Origin: Vicia villosa
Taxonomy: Eukaryota; Streptophyta; Magnoliopsida; Fabales; Fabaceae
DNA length: 64,000 bases
Direction: 5' to 3'
Assembly: GCF_029867415.1 (NCBI RefSeq)
Contig: NC_081183.1
Location: forward strand, 68,958,980 to 69,022,979
Made by a program: the position numbers and the translations under genes. The notes beneath the pieces are model-generated. The model was not told the DNA's origin and made no database searches. It was given only the letters and a program-made list of their open reading frames with translations. Of the stretch, positions 54,881 to 64,000 are shown in pieces; the stretch's first letter is position 1; the number at the start of each line of letters is the position of its first letter.

Positions 54881-54899
54881 TGGCGACTTCACTGGGGAC
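54881..54899 (+). other. Primer-binding site of gag-only element 2
   Basis: TGGCGACTTCACTGGGGAC, two bases after the LTR. It differs from the standard Ogre-type site at three positions (TTCA for TCTG), while the in-LTR copy at 54837 keeps the standard TGGCGACTCT. Confidence 0.85.
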
Positions 54900-55756
54900 A
54901 CTTAAATGGTGAATACTATGCTCCTATAGGTTTTAGGTTTTGGCAGGGTTTAGGTTTTTGGCAAACTATTTAGGTTTTCGACAACTTTTTAGGGTTTGGC
55001 TAATTCGCCTTTTTTTAGGGTTTGTAATAATTTTTTATTAAAATTTTTTATTTGTTTTTTATCTAAAAAATATCTAATTGTTTATAATATATTTATATTT
55101 AATTGCCTAATTGTTATATTTTTATATACTCTGCTGGCATTATGTAATGTTAAAACCCTAAGTGTGGGAGTTAACTTTGAGATCAATAGGGGAGTACGAA
55201 TCTCCTACGAGTCTCATTGATAACTCCACTCGGAGTGGGTTGAGTATTCGGAAATGTCCAAAACGAGGCTTGACTTTGTTGAGGGCAGGATTGGATACTT
55301 GGCTGATCTCTCCGAGAACCTACCCCAAAAATTCGAACCTCATGGATAAAATGAGTTGTTCTAAAACCCAAAGAGACAAAAAGTCTCGGAGGCTACGAAC
55401 GACCCCATGAGACCTTCTATAACCCCCTATAAAAAGGTTGGCTCCCAAGAGCCGCTACGTCGGACCTATGAACCTAGATTTCTTGAAATATGATTTGCAT
55501 TTGTGCCTTATATGATTTGTTTGTTGCTACATCTTTGTGTTTTCATGCATCATACATCATGTGCATTCTTGCATCATACTTTAGTCAAAAACAAAAAAAA
55601 CAAAAAAAGATATCATGCATATCATGCATGGCATGCATATCATTTTCATGGCATTGAAAGAAGATTCCTCTTCTATCTCCAGAGCAAGGGACCATTGGGA
55701 AGGATAACCTAACATCCCGACCGTCTTATCAGACCAGATTTCAACAAAAGAAATCG
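54900..55756 (+). other. Leader of gag-only element 2
   Basis: An AT-rich start with repeated TTTAGG(G)TTT phrases, then the conserved 300-bp leader block, then a stretch rich in ATCATGCAT. The block contains the palindrome CCACTC-G-GAGTGG near 55231. Frames here are not conserved with the other copy. Confidence 0.65.
55185..55495 (+). repeat. Conserved Ogre-like leader, copy 2
   Basis: Homologous to 20775-21095 over its full length, although the two elements differ in the LTR middle and in the tandem array. Possible packaging or translation signal. Confidence 0.7.
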
Positions 55757-57274
55757 ATGGAGCAGCTAGAGCAGAATCAAACTGCCCTTCGTGAAGATGT
55801 GGATCAACTAAAGGTTAGCATGGAAGAGGTTAAAGGAGGTATGGCTCAGATGCTAGAATTCATGAAAGCCCTCAGGGACGGAAAAGAAAAAGCAAAAGAG
55901 GTTCAGTCTAGGGATACCCTGGTTCAGGATGAGATCCCCAATGACGAAAACCCGCTGCTAGGATTTGTTCTAGGCTTCGGCCCTGCTAAGGACAGACCTC
56001 AAGTCCGATCTGTGAGGAGAGCTATCCAATTCCAAGAGAAAGGAGAGACCTCTCAAGAAGGATTTCTCCCTCCTCCACAAACCAAAGGGGCAACCCGCAC
56101 AGTTTGCATTCCTGCTAACAATGTCCCTAAGGATGATGATTACCTGGAGCTACAATACGGAGTGCAAGAGGTGGACAACACAGACCAAGCACCTCAGACA
56201 CAACAGTCTATTCCTAACTCTGAGGAAGACTCCAAGGACAGTGAACAAATCAAGGCGCTGGAGGAGAGACTAAAAGTGATAGAAGGATACGATGTCTTTG
56301 ATGTGGATGCCTTCGAAATGAGTTTGGTCTCAGACTTGACTATCCCTCGCAAATTCAAGATTCCCGATTTCGAGAAATACAAAGGACTCACATGTCCGAG
56401 GAATCACTTGCGCATGTATGTGCGAAAAATGGCTGCCTACGCCCACGATCAAAAGCTAATGATACATTTCTTTCAAGAAAGCTTAAGTGGAGCGTCTATT
56501 GACTGGTACATGCAATTAGAGAAGTATTCTGTCCGAAGCTGGAATGATCTGGCCAACACCTTCTTAAAGCATTACAAATACAACCTGGACATGGCACCCA
56601 ATCGGATGCAATTACAAAACATGTCACAGAAGAAGGATGAATCATTCAAAGAGTATGCTCAAAGGTGGAGGGAAATGGCTTCTCGAGTCCAACCTCCCCT
56701 AATGGAAAAAGAACTGGTGGACATATTTATGAGCACCTTGCAAGGACCATACTACGACAAGATGGTCGGAAGCATATCTTCAGGGTTCTCGGACTTGGTA
56801 GTCATTGGTGAGAGAATTGAAAATGGGATCAAAAATGGGAAGATACAAGGGGCATCCTCAGGTTCCTATCACACAAAGAAGTCATATGACGGAAAAAAGG
56901 AACCCAATACTGTTGGAGCAATCCTGGTTAACCAGACACCAACACTACAACAGAAGGACCAGCAAAAACAACCGGGTGGCCAACGCCCCTGGAGGTCCAA
57001 GCCAAAACGCTTATTCACCCCATTGCACATGCCGCTGTCTCAAGCTCTGCAACATCTGCTCGGTCAGAACTTGGTAACTCTGCTGCCTCCATACTCAGCT
57101 CCGGCTAACCCCGCTCCCGGGTACAAGCATCATGCTAGGTGCGCTTATCATTCAGATAGTCCTGGTCATGATACAGAGGATTGTGGGCCATTGAAGCATA
57201 AGATACAAGATTTGATTGACGGAAGGCTCATTGAGTTCGAAGATCTTAGCAAGTCTAAAGCCATAAGTGGCTAG
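55757..57274 (+). CDS. gag: Gag of gag-only element 2 (Ogre-like), intact
   Basis: A 505-residue frame starting MEQLEQNQTALREDVDQL, an N-terminal coiled coil of about 60 residues. Then come a GFGPAKDR motif, an acidic linker, and the capsid region from about 180 (IPDFEKYKGLTCPRNHLRMY, MIHFFQESLSGASIDWYMQL, FLKHYKYNLDMAPNR, FKEYAQRWREMASRVQPP). The Gln/Lys-rich segment that follows contains KRLFTPLHMPLSQALQHLL, and CAYHSDSPGHDTEDC forms a C..H-type finger near 473-487. The finger is followed by GPLKHKIQDLIDGRLIEF. It is uninterrupted from ATG to TAG and similar to the gag at 33776. In autonomous relatives this region leads into protease; here it ends. Confidence 0.94.
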   Translation: MEQLEQNQTALREDVDQLKVSMEEVKGGMAQMLEFMKALRDGKEKAKEVQSRDTLVQDEIPNDENPLLGFVLGFGPAKDRPQVRSVRRAIQFQEKGETSQEGFLPPPQTKGATRTVCIPANNVPKDDDYLELQYGVQEVDNTDQAPQTQQSIPNSEEDSKDSEQIKALEERLKVIEGYDVFDVDAFEMSLVSDLTIPRKFKIPDFEKYKGLTCPRNHLRMYVRKMAAYAHDQKLMIHFFQESLSGASIDWYMQLEKYSVRSWNDLANTFLKHYKYNLDMAPNRMQLQNMSQKKDESFKEYAQRWREMASRVQPPLMEKELVDIFMSTLQGPYYDKMVGSISSGFSDLVVIGERIENGIKNGKIQGASSGSYHTKKSYDGKKEPNTVGAILVNQTPTLQQKDQQKQPGGQRPWRSKPKRLFTPLHMPLSQALQHLLGQNLVTLLPPYSAPANPAPGYKHHARCAYHSDSPGHDTEDCGPLKHKIQDLIDGRLIEFEDLSKSKAISG

Positions 57275-60200
57275 AAGGAGGATTCCTTAGATCATTAGTT
57301 TTGTTTTCATTCGCAATTTCTTTCCGTTTGTTTAAACATTAGTCTTATGACATATGCTATGTACTTTACAACAATCATTAATGCATTGCTTACGTTTGTC
57401 TTGATTCATTCCTAGTGTTCTCACTATATTTAAAACTGTGTTTTTGCTCGGTTTTCTTCTTTGTGATATTCAACTCTCGATTAAAGTCGTACACCTTTTG
57501 AGGGAGAATGACGAAAACGATACCACAATTTCATACACTACGCTTTCGAACAGACCGTGTTGACGATGTACAGGCATTTGTTCAATTCCTAAATAATGGA
57601 GATATAAGGATGTTAATCCCTCGTCAACCCCTTTGAGCCTAAAGAAGTAGGAGTTTTCCTTCATATAAAATAAAACCCTTAATATATAACCTGGGGTAGG
57701 GTAGCTGCTCAGTTAACTTAATTATTCCAAGTTGTTCCTTTGAACATAATCACCGATGGTTCTCCGTCATCAATTAAGTTCGGCAGTCAATGTCCGCAAA
57801 GAAAAAGAAAGCAATACAAGGGCCTGCTAAGTCAAAACCTATTAAGGATACTTAGGCAAAATTGGGGCATCCCGCTGACTGTAGTTCTAAAACGAACAGT
57901 TCAGGCAAAGTTGAAAAGAGGTCACTACATACCCTCACAAAAGAAAAGAAAGGAGGATGACTGCCTTTGCAAAGTAAACTTCTGTTTTTTGAACCATCAT
58001 AAATGTCAACGTCATAATTCCCAAATTCTTTTGGAGACTAAATGCATAGTTAACTGAGCATAGGACTGGAGAACATCACGAAGATGGGGATGGGTACAAA
58101 TGAACTTTGAGCCTCTATCTTTTGTTTCTTTAAACCGTGAACCAGGCCACGTTACAACCCTTAAAAGTCCTAACTGAAGCATGGTTAGTTCGAAAGCATA
58201 CCGTTACCAAAGGTATCCCGACTCCTTAAGGTCTACTATAACTCTTGAGTTGATATCACTTTCTTACAAAAAAAAACTTCGTTTTACTCAAAAAATGTTT
58301 TTAAACTTTCAAGACAGACATATGCATTCGCATCTTATGAATTTCATTACAAAGTACACTTGTCTATATAGATTTAAATGTTAACGTCAGGGAGAAGTTG
58401 CATGGGGCATGGCTAATGGCTAAAAATCCTACTGACTGATGAAGTAGCTTTTAAAAGCTTGTAAAAAAAAGAAACATCTCTTACGCGTGACTGGGATGGC
58501 TAATGTGTACTTGTGGCATAACTTGTCATCATCCCATTTACATGGAGCAATCTAATCAAGATTCATGGAATCTCTCAAAGACGCTGAATAGCCCATGGGG
58601 CAAGCTCCTTATCTGGGGGCACGTTACAAAGGTCACTCAATATCAGATGATGTCGATACCATTCTCACATCCTTCTCAGTAACCTTTATAGGATATTTCT
58701 CAATCTATCCATGCAGTCTTCTTTAAGACATGTTCAAAAAAAACTTCCTACCCTTTCTAGGAGCCTTTTTCAGATGTTCTTTTGAGAGACACATCTCCTC
58801 ACCCTTTCTACGAGCCTGTTTAGGTATCTCTCTCTTTCAAACCCTTTCAAACAATCTTTTCTAGGACATATTCCTTTCTACGAACCTTTTCTAGGTAGTC
58901 TTCTGTAAGACATCTCTTAACTTTTTCAGTTGGTCTTTTAAGACATATTCAAACTTTTCTTATGCTATCAAAACCTTATCAAACTTTGTTTAAAGTACAG
59001 AGTCTTTTCTAAGACAATTCACCGTCCTTTCCAGGGGTAATCTTCTCCAAGATGTCTTTTCCTAAGTTTTGTTTAAAACACCACAAAAACAGTCCTCGTC
59101 CTCTATAGGAATATTTTTGACACTCCTCATAAATATATCCTTTGAGCTTTGTTTAAAGCACAGTCTTATTTAAGACAATTCCCCATTTTCCTCGAGGACC
59201 TTTCCAGGTAGTCCCACAAAAAAAATCATCATCATCTCATTTTGAGTACCCAACAAATCACTGTCCGTCAGGCGCGACCGAAACGCATGACTCATTCTGA
59301 AAAGCATCCGCTTCACGTTCAGATCAACACCTAGCATCAAGGAGACCTCTAAATTGGTCTAATAAAAAACAATCATTCCTGATAAAGACCCTTAGATGGG
59401 GAAACCATGTTCAGAGGGTTTTCCTAGAACAAGGGCATACAATCCAGAATCTTATTGACTGGGGGGCATATCCTTCAAGAATTCAAACACTGGGGCAATG
59501 CATATCAGGCAAGACATGGTGAAACTCGAGTTCTCTCTAAAGGTCCCTCCTTCAGATAAAGGGGCATGTCTCAAAATTTCTGATATTCGGGAAGTCACAC
59601 TAGCATCATACAAAGAGCATTGTTGCATATTTGATCTTCTCATGCCTGTACTATTCACATCCCGCAATGTGGAATAGGCATACATGCATAATTCTCATCG
59701 AGAATATCATTACATGACACATGCATCATGACATTGCATAAAACTAATGCTACCTTTTCAGGTCACTTCACTTCAAAAAGATGTTATCATCAAATTACCA
59801 CGCAAATACGATCGTATCAACGATTCAGCCTTAACAGATACAATTCCAATATCTCATTCCAAGTCTTTCTTCAAAGACGATCCAGAGGCAACCAAAGAAT
59901 TTCTTACCTCTCCAGGTAGTCTTGTCCAAGACAATTATCCAAATCTTTCCAAGCAGTCTTGTTTAAGACGTATCATAAACCTTTCTAGGTAGTTCTGTTT
60001 AAAACGCTCGCATCCTCTATAGGAATCTTTTTAGATAGTTTTGTTTAAAACATTTCATATCCTCTATAGGAATCTTTTTAGATAGTTTTGTTTAAAACAT
60101 ATCTTATCCTTTATAGGAACCTCTCTAGGTAAATCTTGTTTAAGATATCTCGTATCCTATCTAGGAGCCTTTCCAAGTGAATCTTATTTAAGATACATCT

Positions 60201-60609
60201 CAGCCCATCTAGGAAAGTCTTGTTTAAGACACACCATGCCTTTCTAGGTAGCTTTCTCAAAATATTTATCCAATCTTTTCTAAGATACACCTAGTTCTTT
60301 TATAGAACTCTTCGGTTAGTCTTCTCTAAGACATTCTTCCTAGGCATTATTCAAAGCCTAAGTTTCTCCACAACAATCTTCAATACACCCTATTCAGGAA
60401 TCTCTTCAGATAGTCTTATATAAGACATTACTCTCTCTCCTCAAGATACAATTAAGTAATCCAGGGCTGAAAAGCATATGCTTTAGCCAAGTACCTTACC
60501 AGGCGAATGGATGGCATCTATAAGCCCATCTCCCACAGATCTCCTTTCCTATGCAAGCAAATTTCAGGGCATTTTAGTGTCCAATCGTCTTCTACCTCTT
60601 CAGGTTCAA
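57275..60609 (+). other. Non-coding tail of gag-only element 2
   Basis: 3.3 kb replacing pol. The first 1.1 kb is conserved with the tails of the elements at 27134 and 17472. The second part is a long degenerate array. No protease, RT, RNase H or integrase motif was found in any frame. Confidence 0.8.
58710..60440 (+). repeat. Degenerate tandem array in the tail, about 45-50-bp units
   Basis: Units built on CTAGG(A/T)A(G/A)CCTTTCTAGGTA and GTCTTGTTTAAGACA, more diverged than in the other element. Two adjacent near-identical units occur at about 60045-60110. It is the reverse-complement counterpart of the array at 30880-31575. Confidence 0.75.
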
Positions 60610-60629
60610 GAAGATTGAACAGGGGCAGC
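60610..60629 (+). other. Polypurine tract of gag-only element 2
   Basis: GAAGATTGAACAGGGGCAGC directly before the 3' LTR. Confidence 0.88.
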
Positions 60630-62391
60630 TGTCATACCCCAAAATTTGCCATCCCATATTCCACCTACAATGATTCAAAATTCAAGATCCAGTCCCAAAG
60701 ATTACTCATTCAAAAGTCCAGGTGATCCACAGTCAACTGGTTTGACTTAAAAGTTAACCATAATCAGAGCATAGTCAAAGCCTCCCAATTTTGGTCAACA
60801 TCAAGTATGTGAAGTACAACCATCATTTGAGAAAAGATTGATCATGATTCCATTAATAGAAACTCAGAGATGAACAAATACACAAAGGTTCAAATTAGGG
60901 TTTCTTAGGAGAAAGTCAACCCAACTTTGACTGGGCATAACTTTCACATGGAACATCAAAAATTCCCCACTCAAAGCCTATTTTGAAGGAAATTGGATTC
61001 TCTACAACTTTGTCTCTCACAAGCCAGGGCTAGAAATGATTCATTTGAGAGATACAGTGCAAAAGATTACAGGTCCTTTTCAGGCATCCTTCAAAAGCAG
61101 TTTTTTCCCAAGGAGGATATGATCAAGATAAAAGCTCCAAATGGAAAATATATTCCAAAGTGGCTTGTAGAGGACCTCTTGAGGTTTCCAAAAAGTATTA
61201 GAACTCCTCCATAGCTCAAAAATTGAGTGAGATATGATTGATCAAAGTTGGGTGATTTTTGGAGGTAAGATGTGAAAAAAAGAAGGTTCAAATGGAGAAA
61301 CTTTGCAAATGGGCCTATAGTATTTTGATGGAATCTTGGTCCACAAGTCACTAGTATCACCCAAATCATGTGCCACGAATTTTAGCTATTTTCTTGATTT
61401 TATATGATTTTTTATTTCATTTAAAATGATTTAAAAATAACTTAATTACAAGAAAATCAAATATTATATGGGAAGATCCATATTGGCCTATTCCAATATG
61501 TATTTATTGCATATTTTCAACAGAAATTCGTGCTAGCAAGATTAGAAAAGAATAAGTCATAATTTTGGCCAAAATGGAAAGTTTGTATGCAAAAATAAAA
61601 TCAATTTTCACAAACTTGGAAAGATTGGATTTAAGGACCTTGGGCTCTGTTTCATAACCTAATTTTGTCCCTCTATAAGTACTGAAGACAAGGCACAGGG
61701 ATAAGGGTTGGAATTTTCGTTCACAAGAGCACGCATAGAGAACAAGAAATTGGAAAGGAAGTTGAAATCGGTTTCTGAGAATTAAGGAGATCCAACGACT
61801 CTTGAAGGGCGCAAAAGTTTCCTTGTAGCATTCTGAAAGTGATTGGATACTAGCATAGCATCAACACCCCCAGAATTGCCTCAATTTTGTCAAAGTAAGT
61901 CAGTTCAAACCTTGATTCGATTAACATGATATAGGCACTCCCATGGTGTTTTAATTATATATTCTGTTTGCTCTTGGTACTCTGATGTTTTCTAGATTGT
62001 TTGTGTGATGCTTACGTGCCTTAGTCGTGTTTCACCATTGATGTCAGTTTAAGCTTTTTAGGGTTTTAATTGGGGGGTTTTTTGTAGAAGTTAAATTAGG
62101 GCAAAATAAAGACGTGGTTATGTTCGCGTGGCCATGACGAAGGGATTAGGATAGGTGCGCCATATTTATATGCTTGTATGCCTTAATCGCTATTTTCCAG
62201 GTCTCCTTTGCTACGAAAGAAATCGTAGCTAAAACGTAGCTATATTTGCAGTTTCTTGGTGTCTTCTTGGGGAAGACGATTGCGTGTCCCTGTATGGTTG
62301 GCTGTTTTGAATTTGCGCGCGTGTTTCTAGTGTCACGTGTTAATCGTTTGATATATGGTTATGCGAGCGTTTGATAACCGCGTACGAGCCT

Positions 62392-62445
62392 TGGTTGAGT
62401 TGGCAAAAAGGGAGCGTTTGACCTAGGGGGCTTGGGTTCGATACC
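62392..62445 (+). other. tRNA-like module, 3' LTR of gag-only element 2
   Basis: A box TGGTTGAGTTGG and B box GGTTCGATACC, as in the 5' LTR. Here the T arm reads TTGGG-TTCGATA-CCCAG, giving five pairs and a standard seven-base loop. Confidence 0.68.
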
Positions 62446-63255
62446 CAGCTCCCTCATATTTTTTCTGAATTTCCAATCATAATCCTATGCGCCCATAACC
62501 TCTATAGCTCACCATACGACCTCAAGATCTGACCCTCAATTTCCCACTAACCTAGATCTAACACTCCAGATTGAATCCCCATATTATGATCCCTCAAGCC
62601 AACCATATTAAATCAAAATCTCTAACTAACTTATTTATTTTAATTAATTTAAATATTTTGGTTAATCACATTTAACATTTATTTGTATAATAATTTATTT
62701 TTATAAATAAGTTAATATATATTATAAAATGTTAAATTTCTAATTTATTGATTCATTTCGATTAAATCCATTAATCGTGATGGGCGATAATCGATTTTCC
62801 TAAATAATTATTTAATTAAAATGTAAATAATTTCTATTTAGTTAAATGGTTGCAACTATTTTATTAGTTGTGATGATTAACTTTCCTTTTTTTTCTAAAT
62901 TCCAATTTGTTATTATTTGTAATCGTGTTAATCGGTTATGAGGGGTAACAATACAAAATAAAATTCACAAAAATAATAAAATACAATAATCCGTTATTAG
63001 TGATAATCGAATCAATCAATTTGAATTGGTAATGGTGCAAAACCCCTAATCTTTTGACTATGGTGATCAAACCTATTGATCATTGCGGTTAATAGTGCCA
63101 TACTAAATCAGGGTTATACGCCCATATTTCAAAACACTTTTCAAACATCTTTCAAACGTCAAGTTCAAAATACAGATTTTTATCTACGATAGGCTATTCA
63201 AAGCCTCCAAACCTTCAAATCAAATTTCAAACCTTAAGGGCGTACAACCCGTCCC

Positions 63256-63300
63256 CCGAACTACGTAGACTCTGATCCTCCATAAGGAGGTACGTAGGCA
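63256..63300 (+). other. LTR hairpin cassette, copy 5
   Basis: Identical to copy 4, as expected for the second LTR. Confidence 0.7.
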
Positions 63301-63563
63301 CTTGGATAACCAAGGCGAGTCCCCCTCCCTAAAATCTCAATTTTCTCCCTATTCATTTCCTTAGCTATTAAACCCTATTATTTTAGCCATAAACCTTTAC
63401 CTTAGATTCAAAGCCATAGGAAAGGGTTGATGGTGCCTAACACCTTCCCTCGACCTGAATATAGTATCTTACCCCGATCTCTCAACTACGTAAGGTTTCC
63501 TATTCGCCTTGGTAGAATAGGTGGCGACTCTCTAATCTTTAATTTTTAAGGCAGGTTGCTACA

Positions 63564-63568
63564 GTCGC
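63564..63568. repeat. Target-site duplication GTCGC, right copy
   Basis: Matches 51941-51945. Confidence 0.93.
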
Positions 63569-64000
63569 TACTCCTCAATCTGAAAAATGTCAACAGTAAG
63601 GGTGAGACATGTTCACAATTAACTAATATTATGAGTTTATAAACAATAAAACATCATAAGCACATTATTCACCCAACTGCAATATATTTAGATTTTCAGA
63701 AAAATATTCATCAACAACACCAAATACAATCGACCACATCATCATGAAATAACACTGGAAATCTTCCAATCATGTTATAACAACACATATGCAATGCACT
63801 GAAACTATGCATGTGGTACCAATTCGTCATGGGATTAAACCATCTGACCGATCTAAACATCACCGAGATACGGCCCTGTTAGCACTAATTCCACACAATG
63901 AGAATTATACCATCCACTGATCCAAACGTCACCAGGATTCAGCCACCAAAATGATTATGAATGAATGCATAACATATGACATACTTACCATCATCACCAA
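63569..64000 (-). mobile_element. Chromovirus-like LTR, continuing beyond the window
   Basis: The minus strand carries TCTCACCCTTACTGTTGAC followed by ATTTTTCAG, comparable with TCTCACCCTTCTGTTTTAAT...GCAGG at 12422-12470. Toward 64000 it aligns with 50330-50470. It is the outer part of the LTR whose end lies at 51602-51945. No gene. Confidence 0.5.

Larger units (their letters stand above)
51946..63563 (+). mobile_element. Gag-only Ogre-like element 2 (young, complete)
   Basis: An 11.6-kb element with LTRs 51946-54878 and 60630-63563, PBS, leader, intact gag, non-coding tail with tandem repeats, and polypurine tract. No pol domain anywhere. The two LTRs (2933 and 2934 bp) differ at only about a dozen positions by eye, roughly 0.4%, which at 1.3e-8 per site per year points to some 0.15-0.2 million years. 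Intact gag, PBS and polypurine tract suggest it could still be mobilised by an autonomous Ogre. Confidence 0.93.
60630..63563 (+). repeat. 3' LTR of gag-only element 2
   Basis: 2934 bp, nearly identical to 51946-54878. It contains the second copies of the tRNA-like module (A box 62392-62403, B box 62435-62445), the hairpin cassette (63256-63300) and the PBS-like sequence. One substitution, A to C at the position corresponding to 53761, changes the pairing next to the B-box loop. Confidence 0.95.

Noticed and set aside
1..64000. CRISPR arrays, bacterial operons, ribosomal RNA genes or ordinary host genes
   Set aside because: The tandem arrays lack repeat-spacer structure. All recognisable proteins are from transposable elements, with plant-type LTR retrotransposon domains.

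Overview
This window looks like intergenic heterochromatin of a large plant genome, most likely a legume of the pea/vetch/lentil/grass-pea group (Fabeae). That placement is an inference from the abundance of Ogre-type Ty3/gypsy elements: multi-kilobase LTRs that mostly open TGTCATACCCC or TGTTGCACCC, followed by a TGGCGACTC primer-binding site. I see no ordinary host gene. Almost all of the 64 kb can be assigned to nested LTR retrotransposons, their LTR fragments, internal tandem repeats and one fragment of a CACTA-type DNA transposon.

Layout. (1) 1-888 and 11400-12991 are one chromovirus-like LTR split by a Tat-lineage Ty3/gypsy element at 889-11394 (412-bp LTRs, target duplication ATAAG). 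That element lies on the minus strand, with gag, then protease-RT-RNase H-second RNase H, then integrase. It also carries plus-strand genes in antisense between integrase and the 3' LTR. (2) 12992-15110 is repeat-rich, Ogre-LTR-like DNA. (3) 15230-17471 holds another chromovirus-like LTR fragment, an En/Spm transposase exon and a copia-like LTR remnant. (4) 17472-23880 is an old, heavily deleted Ogre-like element with an LTR, PBS, conserved leader, six-unit tandem array and gag remnant. (5) 23890-40551 is a truncated SIRE-like Ty1/copia element on the minus strand. Its 5' LTR is split by a gag-only Ogre-like element, 27134-39523 (target duplication GTGTA). (6) 40552-50310 contains a copia LTR scrap, a truncated Ogre-like LTR and a second Ogre-like LTR with PBS and decayed interior. 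(7) 50310-64000 consists of chromovirus-like LTRs on the minus strand, one split by a very young gag-only Ogre-like element, 51946-63563 (target duplication GTCGC).

How the parts work together. The two gag-only elements keep LTRs, PBS, polypurine tract and an open gag frame but have no protease, RT or integrase, so they would need proteins supplied by an autonomous Ogre elsewhere. The Tat element has at least one frame break in gag and a frameshift plus a stop at the RT/integrase junction, so it is dead as a source of complete polyprotein.

Most interesting signals. First, each of the four complete Ogre-type LTR families carries at least one tRNA-like module in the sense orientation: an A box, a B box 43-54 bp later, and a T-run terminator. 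Second, each of these LTRs carries a 9-11-nt copy of its own primer-binding site 35-58 bp upstream of the real one. Third, the Tat element's antisense genes have their own TATA boxes and introns. Fourth, several LTR hairpins show base changes that preserve pairing. All comparisons were made by eye; identities and ages are estimates.
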